A stretch of 64,000 bases of DNA from Elysia chlorotica (Eukaryota; Mollusca; Gastropoda; Plakobranchidae), in assembly GCA_003991915.1 (NCBI GenBank), contig RQTK01000431.1, forward strand, positions 323,011 through 387,010, read 5' to 3'. Of the stretch, positions 24,898 to 49,377 are shown piece after piece. The translations under genes and the position numbers were made by a program. A model generated the notes under the pieces. The model was not told where the DNA came from. It searched no databases and worked only from the letters and a program-made list of their open reading frames with translations. Numbering within the stretch: position 1 is the first letter of the stretch; each line of letters begins with the position of its first letter.

Positions 24898-26100
24898 ACG
24901 TGTTGGCTCTGTGAAACCAGTTCATTAGCTAGGAACCATTTCTTTGATGATTTGGTAGCCTGAATCTCTTGTCTGGAAAATCTGTTTCATTACTAGATAT
25001 CAATTGAAGAAAATTCAGATAATTTTCATAATTTTCTGTTCACATCTATTTAATTTCTTTTTGCTTTTTAGTGATCTTTGTACAAAGATGTCATCTGATC
25101 TGTATATGATTTAGGACATAGTTCTAATGCGCCTGTCGTGATGTGGTAGAAACCACATAAATGGAACTGAAATGAAGGGCATTCCCATTACTGAAGGGAG
25201 TTGAACCACAAAAGTGTTAAAAGCTACTTACCTTATTTGAAAAACTGCATCTGTAAAAGTTACCTTTTTCTTTCTATAGCAACCTTATCCCAACTGCATT
25301 TCTTCTAGAACATGCATGTCTAAGGCAGCAAAAAGCATTGAATGCTGCTTTACAGATAGTATTTTTCTAATGTATGATAGTGCATTCTCTTCATTCAAAG
25401 CTGGCACCATCATACATTTAGAAAAATACTATCTGTAAAGCAGCATTCAATGCTTTTTGCTGCCTTAGACATGCATGTTCTAGAAGAAATGCAGTTGGGA
25501 TAAGGTTGCTATAGAAAGAAAAAGGTAACTTTTACAGATGCAGTTTTTCAAATAAGGTAAGTAGCTTTTAACACTTTTGTGGTTCAACTCCCTTCAGTAA
25601 TGGGAATGCCCTTCATTTCAGTTCCATTTATGTGGTTTCTACCACATCACGACAGGCGCATTAGAACTATGTCCTAAATCATATACAGATCAGATGACAT
25701 CTTTGTACAAAGATCACTAAAAAGCAAAAAGAAATTAAATAGATGTGAACAGAAAATTATGAAAATTATCTGAATTTTCTTCAATTGATATCTAGTAATG
25801 AAACAGATTTTCCAGACAAGAGATTCAGGCTACCAAATCATCAAAGAAATGGTTCCTAGCTAATGAACTGGTTTCACAGAGCCAACATGTCCCATTACTG
25901 AAGGGAGTTGAACCACAAAAGTGTTAAAAGCTACTTACCTTATTTGAAAAACTGCATCTGTAAAAGTTACCTTTTTCTTTCTATAGCAACCTTATCCCAA
26001 CTGCATTTCTTCTAGAACATGCATGTCTAAGGCAGCAAAAAGCATTGAATGCTGCTTTACAGATAGTATTTTTCTAATGTATGATAGTGCCAGCTTTGAA
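24898..26100. repeat. Forward-reverse-forward inverted duplication / triplication
   Basis: The left arm (about 24898-25383) is followed by a 20-nt spacer (25384-25403) and a nearly perfect reverse-complement arm (about 25404-25887). A third copy (about 25888-26096), forward again, repeats left-arm bases from about 25166 to 25383. The spacer is the reverse complement of the unique sequence that follows the third copy (about 26095-26114). I noticed only one mismatch by eye. The pattern fits template switching, either in the genome or in library or assembly steps. Confidence 0.93.
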
Positions 26101-27309
26101 TGAAGAGAACCAAGCCAAAAAGACTTCCAATTATGAGCTCCATTATAACAGAGACACTAAGAAAAGATATAATCATTTTGCTTGCAAAATTTTGTTTAGG
26201 AGAAATTTTAATCAATAGAGATAATTATTTTTAGGTTTTCACCTAAAAACGTGACTTTGCCTCAAATTTAAAAAAAAAAGAGAGAAAGGGGAAAGCACAG
26301 CACTAGAATTTTGATGCTGTATTTCTTTTACTCTTTTTTATCTTTGTTGAATTAAATGCTAAAAAATGTTTATAATATTATAAAACTTAAAATTTTTAAT
26401 TTATTTGTATGACTATTTTTCTAACTAATATGATGCATGATTCTTTCCCTGATGACAGTGACTTGGCTTCAAAAAACTGCTCATAGTAATTTTTATAGTA
26501 TAGCTATTTCAGAATACAAACTAAAAATATTCCAGTAGCCACCACAACTTCAATAAAATACACATGGTAAGGATATCACTATCAATTGAAATTTGTAAAA
26601 TGTAGAATGCCAAAGGCAAGTTAATTTGTTTAATTTAAAAATTTTAAAGTATTTTTTGCCTGTCATTTTGTTGTTGTTGGCTTGTTTATAAATAATACTT
26701 TTTAAACAATTTGTTGTGGGTCTCCTTAATTTAAGTTCCCTTGTGGCTTGTGTTAGTTAATATGGTATGTAAATCTGAAAAATTATTTTAATCAAGAACA
26801 TCTTGATGTTCTCATTCGACCACTGACAAAGTAATACAATGTACAGTTTCAATACAGTCAATCAAACGATCAAAATCTTATTCAGCACTATCTACAAAAT
26901 TGTAGCTCAGGATGTGAATACTTGTTACAAGTACATATACCTGGCGCAAGTTGATCAGAATCTGAAACAAGGAAACTAAAGCGCTTGACATGTTGAGATG
27001 CTAGGGGGACGCATCAGAGTGTGATTATTAGTATCATGTCCACAAAGGGCCTACACTTTTAAATGCTGTTGCTTTCAACATTTAATCAATTTGCTTGTAA
27101 ATTATCATGTTACAACTTATATAAATTTTTAACTTTCAGTTTCACATAAATAGATGGAAACTTGATATATCTGTACTTGTATCATGTGTTTGGTTCCTAG
27201 ACAAATGACTCCAAAGGGTTCTAATACAGAAATAGGCCCATCTTCTCCCTATATTGTTCAAACAGGCTGTTAAGCAGGTTTGGATGTTACGTAAAAAGTT
27301 TTAGAAAAA

Positions 27310-27558
27310 AGTGGGCGCAGTGGCTCTGGGGTAGAACATCGGCTTCCGACGCAAAAGATCCGTGGTTGGAGTCCTGGCGATTTCGCTCCCAACTGGTTGG
27401 GTCTGTGTCAGTTTAATGTGACCGGCTGAGAAAGGAGTCATGGTATCCCCACCCTGTCTTGTGTGTGGCAGCACATAAAATTGTCAGACGTCAGTCTTGG
27501 GGTCTGTCCATAATATAGTCTACACAGTGCTGATGTTGGACGTTAAACCAACTCAACA
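27310..27558 (+). mobile_element. tRNA-derived SINE (family A) with target-site duplication
   Basis: A full-length copy (gggcgcagtggctctggggt to gttaaaccaactcaaca). It is flanked by an 11-nt duplication, ttttagaaaaa, at 27299-27309 and 27559-27569, which marks a retroposition event. The B box has one change (GGTTGGAGTCC). Confidence 0.9.
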
Positions 27559-29799
27559 TTTTAGAAAAACTATCTTACAAAAAAAGCCGAAGTTAGAGCC
27601 AGTTCCATCAGCATGCGCATCCCTCATGTTATTATAACATACATATGTCCCAATCAGGTACATGAGTTTCGATCTGATTCTGAGCAAACAAGAATGTCGA
27701 CAATGACTTGACCATAAACTAGTCTCGGAGCCATGTAGCTGAAAAATCAAAAGGCTGATTAAACTTTAAATTAGCTAAGAAAAATAGGTGTTGCTCAATC
27801 TCTTACTGTCCCACCCCCTACAAAACTGCAAAGTATTGCAATTGTGCAAATGTCTACAGCTTAACAATGAAATATATAAATTTAGAACCTGCATTGCAAG
27901 GCTGAGAAATAGACGATTAAAAATCAAACTTTTATGACATGAAAGCATGATCTTATTTTTAGAGGGTTTGTAGTCCATAATTGTGGGTTAGAATGGATAT
28001 ATAAATTAGGTTTGGTATTGACCAGAGATCATTGGACCTGATGAAGGAAATAATTGAGAGATAAAATATAACAAAAGAGCACCAAAATGGAGGTTATGTC
28101 AAATCTTCAGCAATAATAGTATTAGTATGCTGCAACACAACTGAATCAACCAACTAGATTGTTTATTTTTAAGTTTGATGGATACAAGGTTCGTTGAAGC
28201 TATATTCTAATAGATGACGCAGTTTCCCTATGAGTTTATTTCAGAGCATGTCAACACAGTATCACTAAGAGCTTTATTGTTTGCCTACCCTGTACCTCCA
28301 TCTGCCAATCAAATCTGACAACTTTTCCTGTGCTTTTGTGTACCCATGCATCTTGTTTCTTATTATGGTACATTATAATCATGTTATTTATTTTAAGTCC
28401 TGTTTTGATCTCCTGGTGACCTCTATCTTATAGTTATACTCCAATATTCCTCTGCTCATTAATGTACATGTACATGGTTGCGCTCTCTTTGAACAAACTT
28501 AGTATCCTGGCACAACGTTTACTGATGGCAGACTTTTTGTGGTTTTAAATTGAATGACTTCAACCGGTGTCAAAGTAGAATCAATTTCTTGAGCTTGTAA
28601 ATGCCTCTGATAGGAGTGGGTCCAAGTTTATTTTGTCTTTGCTGAAAAAATGCAGGTTCTTCCTGAGACCTGGAGTTTTGACTGAGTTTGATGTGTTCTG
28701 TTTTTAGTCTCAACACCAGGAGGTACAAAAATCAATATTCTTTTCCAGAGCCATAGGTGATCAAGATTTCAGATATGAAGAGATGATTTGCAGTTTTCCA
28801 AAATACAATGTATTATTATATGAGAAAAAAATACAACTAGATGTAATACCGTAGAGAGAAAAATATGTTTTGCAAAAAAAAAATTAGGCTTATAAATGGA
28901 CTTGGTTCTTGAAAAGAAAAGATCCAATTACATGTATTGCAGTAAATTGACAATTATTGTTCTTTTTAAAGTAAATATTTAATCAAAACTGGCTCTTAAT
29001 TACTATCTTATACTTTATTGACTAAATATGCGTTGGGTTTAAAACATTGTCTTTAAAAAGTCAATATGTATTTTATTTTAAAAAAATGAAACTAATAATA
29101 TATTTGAAAAAATCTCCAGGATTAACCCCATATGGTATAAAAAAGACAATTAAAACAATACTTATACTTATTGGAACAAATTGCTTGTTAAATATTTTTG
29201 ATACAAGAAAAAAAGGAAAAAATTTTTTTTTTTAACATCATTTATTATTTTATATTTTTATGTTTGACAAGGATGTTAAAATACACATGTAAAATTTAAA
29301 GCAACTTAAAATGGATACAACTTTCTTAAATTGTCAAATATTATATCCACTCTAATGTAGAGTGAATAAAAGCTTATCAGGTCTTATACAAATTACACTA
29401 AAACGAAACATGATCAAGAAAATAAAAAATCAGTCTGTCATTCTATCTTATTTATTGTTATCAAAATTTAAAGTCTGGTAAAAGAATGTTGAAATTGGAA
29501 CATCCATTACACATGCAGGATATATTCTAAAATTTGCTTCACCTTGTGTATCTTTTGTAAGAAAAGAAAAAATACACCCTTCATAGTTCATTTATAAACA
29601 TTCATTTTGTCCCTTGTTTCTTTCCTAATTTTTAGCTAGTAAATAGACTTCATGTTGATTCTAAGAGAGATGCACTGAGGATAATCCCCCTGTGATTCAT
29701 TATCAGCATTGGCCTTGATCTGATACTTCAGCTGCCATGCAGCTGCTAGCATTGTCCCATGCTTAAAGGGTGATGTTTGTAGCTTTTTTAAAGTCCAAT

Positions 29800-29945
29800 A
29801 AATGCGGCTAGGCATGCTAATTGCTATACGGGTCACAAGACTAATGTCGGACAATTTAATGTGCAACTGCTGCTACACAGAGACTGAGTGGGGACCAGGA
29901 CTCTTGCCTAAGCCGATCACACATTATTACTAACAGTGAAACCTA
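29800..29945 (-). mobile_element. Degraded SINE family A body, reversed
   Basis: On the - strand the landmarks run gtgatcggctt, caagagtcctgg, aaattgtccgacattagtct. The head is missing. Old relic downstream of cyclin C. Confidence 0.55.
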
Positions 29946-30429
29946 GAGCACATACTGACAGTGACACCTAGGAACAAAGTTGCTTCTATGTCATCAGGAG
30001 TGACATCAGCAGTGGATTCAGAAACTCGCTACATGTCATACAAATGAGAATTCAATATAAGAAAAATGTATCAGGTCCTATACTTCTCACCTTTTATTGC
30101 ATTAAAAAAAAAAAAAAAAGGTTGTTGCTCATCTGAAGAAGTCATAAATGGCCTTAAGTACTGTAGCTTATATGTATGGGGTTTATTTTCATAAGCTATA
30201 ATTTTACATCAACCAGCTTCTCAACTGCATACTCAAAAGAATACCTACATTTTACTAAAAAGCTGCACTAAAAAATTTAATTTTGTTCTAGACTTCTACC
30301 CTTGTTTCTCTCGGATTTAAAAAACAAACAACAGAAAACAAGAAAATAGTTCATCAAGAGAGAAAATACAATAAAGTCAAGTATAGAGTGCCTCTAGTTT
30401 ACAATATGTTACATTGCAGATGAAGTGCA

Positions 30430-41305
<10,876 letters not shown>

Positions 41306-41990
41306 GCTTCGAAGGTTACACTTAGACCGTACAGATGGTGCTTTCACTCTGTTGGGTCTTGAATCTGAATTCTCAACTTTCAGTTGGTCTGGTGCAATTC
41401 TAGATCTGCTGATCAATCCGTTCAAAGGAAATCTCTCTTTTTCAAGTCTTGAATAATTCTCTTGATCAGGTTTAGTTTAGAATCTAGATTCGAGACCTAG
41501 AGATATCTATATAGATTTAGACTGTAGGTGTAATTAATTAAATTTCTAGATCCAGATCCCAGATTCTAGATCTAAATCTAGAATCTAGAATCTAGATTAG
41601 AATTTAGATATTTAGATTTCTTTTTTTTTTTACAAATCTTTTCAGGCGGCCTGTGTTGATTCTAGATCTAGAATCTAGTTCTAAATACGAATCAAATCTT
41701 GATAAGAGTACCGTATGAGTTCTAGATCTAGATGAAATTGTCAAGAGATGCTCGATCTATCTAGAATCTGGATCTAAGCTTAGATCAAGCTGATTAGGGA
41801 AACGAATCTTTTACTTTCTGTTTCACTCTAAATGTATGGATTTCCAATCCCACTTCCGAGATCCGACTTTCGAGTTCTAAAAATCGAACCGCCTCCGTAG
41901 CACGTAACTACATAGGTAGAACGCATCGCGAACGCGCATTGAGAACAAATTAATTTTCTTTCGCCCTGCTTCTCCTACATAGGTATGAAA
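41306..41990. promoter_or_regulatory. Probable divergent promoter region between cyclin C and the repeat-protein gene
   Basis: The region lies between the cyclin C start codon and the first coding exon of an oppositely oriented gene. It has dense TCTAGA/AGATCT words (about 41400-41830) and a CpG-bearing piece (catcgcgaacgcgcattg, near 41926-41943). A possible 5' UTR donor for the + strand gene is tacatag|gtatga at about 41981. No TATA box was identified with confidence. Confidence 0.4.
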
Positions 41991-42454
41991 TTGATTGTTA
42001 GTTTTGTTTAAGTTTTATCTCTTATACATCTACGAAATATTTGATTGAGAGCTATTTTATATAAATAAATTTATCAGACGAATCTTGATAACATACCCTG
42101 GCTTAGATAATAAGACTTGAACTATAGATTTTAATGAGTGGTATACACATTTAGTCACTACTCTACTCTTTTTTATCTCCCTTCATCAGTTCACCGGAAC
42201 TTTGCTTAGTGGAAGCGGTTCAAGGCTTGTTTACCATAGAAACGAATGTGAATCTTGTTCTCAGAAGTAGAACAAATTACAATAGAAATCTAGATCTAAT
42301 TTTCTTTTCAAATTTTCGTAAGTGAAATTTCTAATGATATGGTCCGAGCATTAATCTTTCCTTTTGGTAATTTCAGTCGAAGTAAGACAAACGTAACCAG
42401 CGCACCGTGCCATAGCCTTTGTTCAGACCTAAAATCTAGATTGTGCAGATTATG

Positions 42455-42530
42455 GCCTATATTCATACACCGCTCTAAATAGGCCCAGATCTAATAATAA
42501 CTAAATAGGCCCAGATCTAATAATAATATA
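42455..42530. repeat. Short direct duplication (26 nt)
   Basis: aaataggcccagatctaata is present twice in tandem, at about 42477-42502 and 42503-42528, with identical sequence. Confidence 0.85.
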
Positions 42531-43938
42531 CTCTAACACCTATACATTTGCGGATGGCACTAGCTAAGCTGTCTATACAGCTATCTAACACGGACTTACC
42601 AGTACCTAAATCCTACTGAATCCGATGAATAGATTTGGTGAGCGGCACTATAGAAACTAGACTTATAAACTCAAGTGCCATCCAGGTACCGTGCTGTAAT
42701 TGCAAACCAACACTGCAGCTTAGAATTAACACTTACCCTCAAGAAACACTTTAACTTTGTAGGGCAAATACAAAGTGACACAAGTCTCTCAAAAGTCCAA
42801 TACAGCGTCTGCTTCAATACTCACCCAGTTAACATCACTTACCTAGTTACCTTTGCACTTGATGAACACACCAAAAGATCAATCCATCAGGCAATTTTAT
42901 GGTTGATTTTTATGAGTGTCTTTATACAAGTTCTGAGGTAGAATCTTTCTCTTTTCCATTTCCTCTTTTCTAAAAACTTGATCTCACTTCATTTAAATGT
43001 AATTGGTGGTCTTCTAATACCTTTCATTATATTTGTCACTGTGATTCAATTAAGGCCGGCATTCAAAAATTTTCGTTGTAGCCTTATAAAGAGTACTTTT
43101 AGACAGCTTTTTATTTCTTAACATTAACCAACATCCAATGCAGCTTATTTAATATATTTTGATCATTAATTGTTGTGAACACGACTAAAATAATGCTTTT
43201 TTTCGAGCATATACTGATACAAACACTTAGCCTAGTTGCAAAATGTCTAAATTTAGCCACGGGAGTTGGTGAGGTGAACTTGGCCAAATTTCACGCAGCG
43301 GCTGCAAGGCAGACCAGGCGAAACTATATGAACGCTCGCAAACAGCCGTGCTGTGGGCCTTCCTAATATTATTATTTAGTTAAAGTTTCCCTTTTGGTTT
43401 TTTTTTCTTTTTTCTTTAATTTTCCAGACTTACATGTTAACAAAATTAGCCGATTTGTAGGCCCTACTCATTTGTAGCTAGGTTGCGCCCCTTTCACAAA
43501 GATATAGAGTAAAGCATCTCCACTTTGAAAGCTAATGGTTCTCACTGATGTATTTGCACAAAAAAAGATTTACATATCCCTGTTGAATTCAAGCACACAA
43601 TAATACATGAGAAAAATATTATCACCTGTGTTATTTTTTTTTTTTATGTGGGTCAGCAACACAATGCAAGTTTTAAAAATCCTCTAGATCTACTTATATT
43701 TTGGGGTAAACTTAACTCTGCATCAGTGGTATTGTATAGCCTTTGGCATAGGGCTTCAGCCTATGCCCACCCTGTTGTATGGGCAAGGTGTCCAGATTTA
43801 ATGTAATTGTTTCACTAAAAATTTAAATCTGTTCTTATTGTAAATAATTGCAGTTTCAAAAAATATTTTTCCTTACTATACAAGTCAACTGGACCATGGC
43901 TTAATTTACCTAACAATAACTCTTTTTTTTTACTAACA

Positions 43939-44914
43939 GGTAATCAGTTGGGTCAACATGCAAAAAGCTGCTGGAAATCCATACCCTGGATTTGACCAAA
44001 GTGGTGAATACCTAACACCTCGAAGAGCCCCACGTGTACGTCCAGAGGCAGAAGAGTATGCTGGCAAACATCAAGGCAGCATAAATTTGTTTAACTCTGA
44101 GAAACATACACATGTAATACCCCCACCACCCTCTCCTAGATGTGCTACTGGGGAAGCGCGGCAAAACTATGAAATGTCAAGAAATGGCCTGGTCGGCAGC
44201 TTGCTTGGAGGTGGTGGTCAGAAACCTCCATTGCAGCCCCCACCCGCTCCAAGAGTCACAAGTGAGAGCGAGGGCATAGCTGAAGCTCACAAGGGACGAT
44301 CCATGAATAATTTATTGACCAACTATGGTAAAAATGCCATCTCCCCTCGACCAAACCCAAGAGTGAAACGGGAAGCAGAGGAAACGGCTGATGTAAGTCG
44401 AGGCAATAGAATGAATGCTCTTATGCACAATCCCACCTTAATCCCGGATGCTCCGAGGAGTATGCCTAGAGTTAAGCCTGAAGCCGAGGGAAATGCTGTA
44501 AATGGTGCTGGAGCAGGCATGGCCAAAGTGATGGGCAAGTACGGGCAGACACCAAGATCACAGAGAGGAGTGCCGCGGGTTAAACCAGAAGCATCAGACA
44601 TTGCCGAGCTGGGCAAAGGGAAACAAATGGAAGGTTTGTTTCATAACTATGGTAAGCAGCGACCAGAGCCAAGAGCAGCCCCAAAAGTTAAAGACGGGAC
44701 GGGGAAAGACATGGCAAACCTGGACCAGGGACTAAGGATGTCAAAACTGATGCACGAAGGGGATCGCCTCCCCCAGGACCCGCAGCCCTTGCCTCGAGCT
44801 TCTTCTTCCGCCGGGAGGAGAAATTTGAAGAAAAGTCAAGGAAGCAACATCAGCAACATTTTCGCAGAGAATTCAAAGTGGCAAATTGTTCCTAAAGCTG
44901 GTGTGCGTAACTAG
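43939..44914 (+). CDS. Unrecognised protein of about eight 35-residue PRVKPEAE-type repeats
   Basis: The exon follows a strong acceptor (ctttttttttactaacag). Its first ATG is at 43958 and the stop at 44912-44914, giving 318 residues. The protein is almost wholly repeats of about 35-40 residues. The consensus is roughly P-x-x-R-x-x-P-R-V-K-x-E-A-E-x-x-A, then a short linker, G-x-x-M-x-x-L-h-x-x-Y-G-K. The second and last units are the most diverged. It is basic, Pro-rich and probably disordered, with no signal peptide or membrane segment. The sequence before 43939 should be an intron with an upstream 5' UTR exon, perhaps near 41980. I do not recognise the family; the spacing would suit a filament- or microtubule-binding repeat, which is speculation. 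Confidence 0.8.
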
Positions 44915-45227
44915 TTTTTGCGAGAAAGGAGTTAATTTTAGCACCCATGTACTAGTAGCTGTATAAATAGTAATAAACTGAGGCTAGGCATAATACCAAT
45001 CATTTGCCTATTCAGGTTTCATAATTTCATTCAAGTATCAATATATTTAAAGTATATGGAAAGTTAACAAATTTGGCAATTTTTAGATCTTCCATAAATT
45101 ATTATTATTATTATTTTTTTTAAAACTTAAAATTGAATATATTTTCACAATCTGTTTGCTTCACTCTCCCTCTGTCAATTTTTTGACTCTCTTTGTCTCT
45201 GTCTATTTCTGCATCTCTGTCTGTCTG

Positions 45228-45230
<3 letters not shown>

Positions 45231-45305
<75 letters not shown>

Positions 45306-45356
45306 CCCCCCCCTCTCTCCCTCTCTCTCTCTATCTACCCCCCCCCCCCCCCCCCC
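45231..45356. repeat. (CT)n followed by poly-C tracts
   Basis: A CT-dinucleotide run, then two C-runs separated by CTCT and CTATCTA. The Ser/Leu/Pro open frames across it are composition artefacts. Confidence 0.95.
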
Positions 45357-48229
45357 AACCCACAGTGCATCAATATTTGTGGGTTTTTTTCCAACTCTAA
45401 GATCTTGTATATTCATCATCTAAACAAACTGTTCATGGTGTTTTCAAAATCAATGTTTGGAACCCTGGTCACACCCACTCCACAGTCCAAACGTTATCGG
45501 AGGGTTATACATATTGTATGTTTTGTTTTAGAGATTTTCCATTGGTCAAAATCTGTTAAAATCCTGCAGTTAATGTATGAGTGACATACATTAAGTGTAT
45601 GCATTAAGTGACTTCTTGTTTCTAAACCTGTAAAATTAATGCTGTGATACTTTAAAGTGTGGCATCATTAAATTATAAAGACCAGTTATTCATCATCATC
45701 TCATTATTGTTAGTCATGATTTTATGATTTCATAACAGACATATAATATATATTTTTTCACCGGATCAGCCAAATTTCCTATTAGTTTTAAGAAGATTAG
45801 AACATGAAGAGAATGGTTAATCCACATCAAATCTAAGTAGACTTTCTTTTTGTTGTGTATCCCGTGCAAGACAGTGCTATTGAAACCATTAGTGCCAAAT
45901 GCCTCCATAGATAGTAGATTAGGTTTTCCCTGAAAAGGGAATTCCTTTTAGATTTATCAAGAAAATATCAGATCATAGAATAAAATTAAAATATGACAAA
46001 TGCATCTAATGGTATATATAGCAATCTTAACTTTTAAGGGAGTACTTATAATGATTTCATACATTTAGTATTTTGAAGTCAGTTCCCTCTTCTCCTTTTC
46101 TGTTTTGAATTTTTTTTTTCATTAAGTGCTTTCTTGTAAATAATTACTGTACATCCTTGTTTTTTTGGTAATGGTTGTATTTTTCAAAGAAAGTATTGGC
46201 AAGCCGTTCTTCAAACTTTTAAAAATATAAAATGATAAGTGATTTGTGTAACGATTAGTCAATGTTAGAGTCAGGGGCTATTCTCAAATAAGTTACAAAT
46301 TAAAGCAACACAAACCAACATAAAATATGAACGCAAGTGAAGATGAAAATACTAACTTTCACAGCCTACGATGTGTTTTTATTCTTGAACCATGCCTTAA
46401 TAGCCAGAAAAGCAAATACGAATTCGGATTTACTAAATTCAGCAATATAAAAATGTCTTAAAATCTAAAGCTAAATATCTATTGGCTGCCTTTTCAACAA
46501 AACATTATTAAGAAATACATGATAAAGATATATAAGCCTGTGGCTATTGTGAACAGTTAAAGTGGCGCAGTGTGAGGCAGCTTCTTTGAAAATAGCATCT
46601 TATTATCCCTCTTCTTACCCTTACGAATCACAAGTGACACTTTTTTAAATTGATACTCTCCACTTAAATTATTACTTGTAGTTAAATAAAAATTCCTCAA
46701 TGTAGAAGTTAGCAGATTCATTGATCAAAATAGTTAATGCCAATATTTTTCTTGAAAAGGATATATTTCGCCTGCCGCTTTTATGTTACTCCTTACATGC
46801 ATTGCGATTAAGACATGAGCTTGGATCAGTAAAAAGATTCTTTTCAAAAGTAAATGTAAGTGGTGCTGCCTTTATAGAATATTTTGGATGTTTTCCTTTG
46901 TTACTCTTTAATGTTTTATCTCTTCGCACAAAATTGTATTAATTGGTTTGATTTGCTCAATGTGTATGGTACATTTGGATGTTGGACACATGTTTTATGA
47001 TGGCTATCTTACTTGTTATATAAATTATTTCTACCTGTGCAGCAGCATGTAGGAACTGTATAAATATTTTTGTTTCATTTTTGTTTACTGCGAAAAAGGC
47101 ATTAGAGCAATGCATTGTTTACAATGTGTACATCTTTAACTTTTTCTTTCATGTGAAATTGAGTTATACAAGTGTTAATGCATTGCCATTTATCCAATTT
47201 TATGATTGAAAATTATGCTCAATGAATATGTTATGGAAAGAAAACATCAAGAGATATATGCCATTTTTATATTATAATAATTATCAATGTGTGTGTTAGA
47301 TCAGTATCTACCTATGTCATAGAAAAGCTAAATACATCTAGCCAATGTGTTTTAATAAATAAAGAAAAACAGTAGAACAATTTTGTAGCAATAAAACATG
47401 ATTTTTGTTTTGTTTTATTATCTCATCTCAAAACTACAAAACAAAACAAAAATGAGCTATGACATTCTGTTAGCTCAGTTTTACTTTATTCATTATTCAT
47501 AAAATGTGAAATTGTGTCACGAAAAAAAATATTACGACAGCCACAAATATTTCATCAGTAAATACTATAATCTTTTTTTTTTTCACATTTCTTTACTGGA
47601 AAGAAATATAATCCTGTTACTAAGAACAGATCAATAAAATATTAAGCTATCAAATATAATAAATATTATTCTTATTGTTTATTTATACCCCTTTTAAAAT
47701 GAACTGAGTGTAAGTTTTATTGAATGACTAATGTGAGAATCCAACTTATTTTTTTTACTGTCATGTAAATATTGTTTATACTGTAGCAAAAAAAATAATT
47801 ATGTAATATTACCAGAAACATCATTTTACAAATGTTTCAGATTAAGTGACTTAAAATGAAGTACAAATTTTGTGCATATTATTCAACATAATTGTCTCGT
47901 CTAATTTTCAATATAATAATGGGATATTTTAATTTTTTTAAACGATGTTCATTACTCAAATTAAATTTGAGTTGGGCTTGAAAAAAATTATATATGTGTT
48001 TGCCTTACTTCATTTCAATAATAAGGTAAAGTCAAATTATATAAAACCTTTCTGTCTTTTGTAATAGTGTACAACTATCATTTAAATTGGTCTATAATTT
48101 ATTATATCCATAATACCCTAAGGAGTTTTTCTTTCTAGAGAGTGACAGAGTATGGTTTGCATTGACTTTCTCTGGTAAAGGTAAAATAGTTTCTAAAAAT
48201 AGCACCTCCCAGTGCTTTTGTCACTCTCT

Positions 48230-48385
48230 CCTAAAGTCCCAAAGAAGGTCCTGTAGGGTGATGGATCTCAAGACTTCTACAGTCTGACAATTCTTTACAT
48301 GTTGTCGATATAGTGGGGATATGGGGACTTCTGTCTCAGTCAGTCACTAGACACTGACATCTACCCAATAAGTATAGGATGAAAT
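48230..48385 (-). mobile_element. Degraded SINE family A body, reversed
   Basis: On the - strand the order is tgactgagacagaagtcc, then aattgtcagactgtag, then gtcttgag, as in the SINE body. The head is missing. Confidence 0.5.
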
Positions 48386-49377
48386 TCGACTTTGAAACAA
48401 AGCTCGCTTGCATAACCTGCTACCCACCTGAGATCAATTAAAATCTTCATAACAAGATATTGTTAATTTGATATAAAGTGCATCTTTTCATCAACCGACA
48501 AGCAAAAACGAACAAACAAACTCTTAAAATTGTATAATTTTGTATTATTCATTGTGTATTGTGTATAAATCCCAACAAAATAGATAAACCATTAAAAAAT
48601 ATCTAGTCTGCATAGTTTCAATCCAAGCAATCAGAATTTTAATTTAAGAAGTTGTTGGGCTCTTTTCAACCGTACTGTTGATTTCTATGCAATATGTTTC
48701 TCTCTCTCTCTCTCTCTTACTCTTTCTCTCACTTTCTCTCTGTCTGTCTCTCATCCTCTCTCCCTCTCTTGCTATCTCATGCTCTGTTCATCCTTCTGTC
48801 CTATGATTTGTCTGTTCTACTCATTACACTTAAAACAGCTCCTGTATTAGAATAATTGTTACTATTTATATGACCTTTTCTTGCATAAAACCTTTAAATT
48901 GTGTAAATAATTATTGGAAGCTGCTGACAATTATTCCAATAAATTTTTTCCATGGATGTCTTGGAAACATTAAAGAAAACAATAAATATTGAGAATTCAA
49001 TCACTCAGGGATGGTAGATACAAATGCATACCTTGGATTGAAATAAATTCAAGCCAAGCAAGATGCAATAACGAATGCAACATTTCAGAAGAAAAAAAAA
49101 ACAATACATCAAAGCACTTATTTTTTTATTCATTACATATTAGCTTGTTATGACAATTTTGTACCACAGAGTCTTTAAACTTTCATAGAAGTCTGCAGAT
49201 TATGTATACCAAGGCATATCAAACTTTGTTTAAAAATAAAAAAAAAATATTGGTAGTAAATATGTTTACAAAAGCTTTTTTCTTCAATTATGTTGGATAT
49301 TTGAAACTTGAAGAAAAAAACAGCAACAAAAAAACACTTAAGTCCGTGTAAACCAAAAGCTGGCAAGTCAGACCTTA

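Larger units (their letters stand above)
24499..30429. other. Intergenic region between convergent 3' ends of the zinc-finger gene and cyclin C
   Basis: It holds the 3' UTRs of both genes, the large inverted duplication (24898-26100), one fresh SINE (27310-27558) and one old reversed SINE (about 29800-29945). The remainder is AT-rich and I see no exon in it. Confidence 0.6.

Noticed and set aside
43175-43366. 63-codon frame ending KQPCCGPS
   Set aside because: The second half looks mildly protein-like, but there is no splice link to the 43939 exon and no start context. It could be chance or an untranslated exon.
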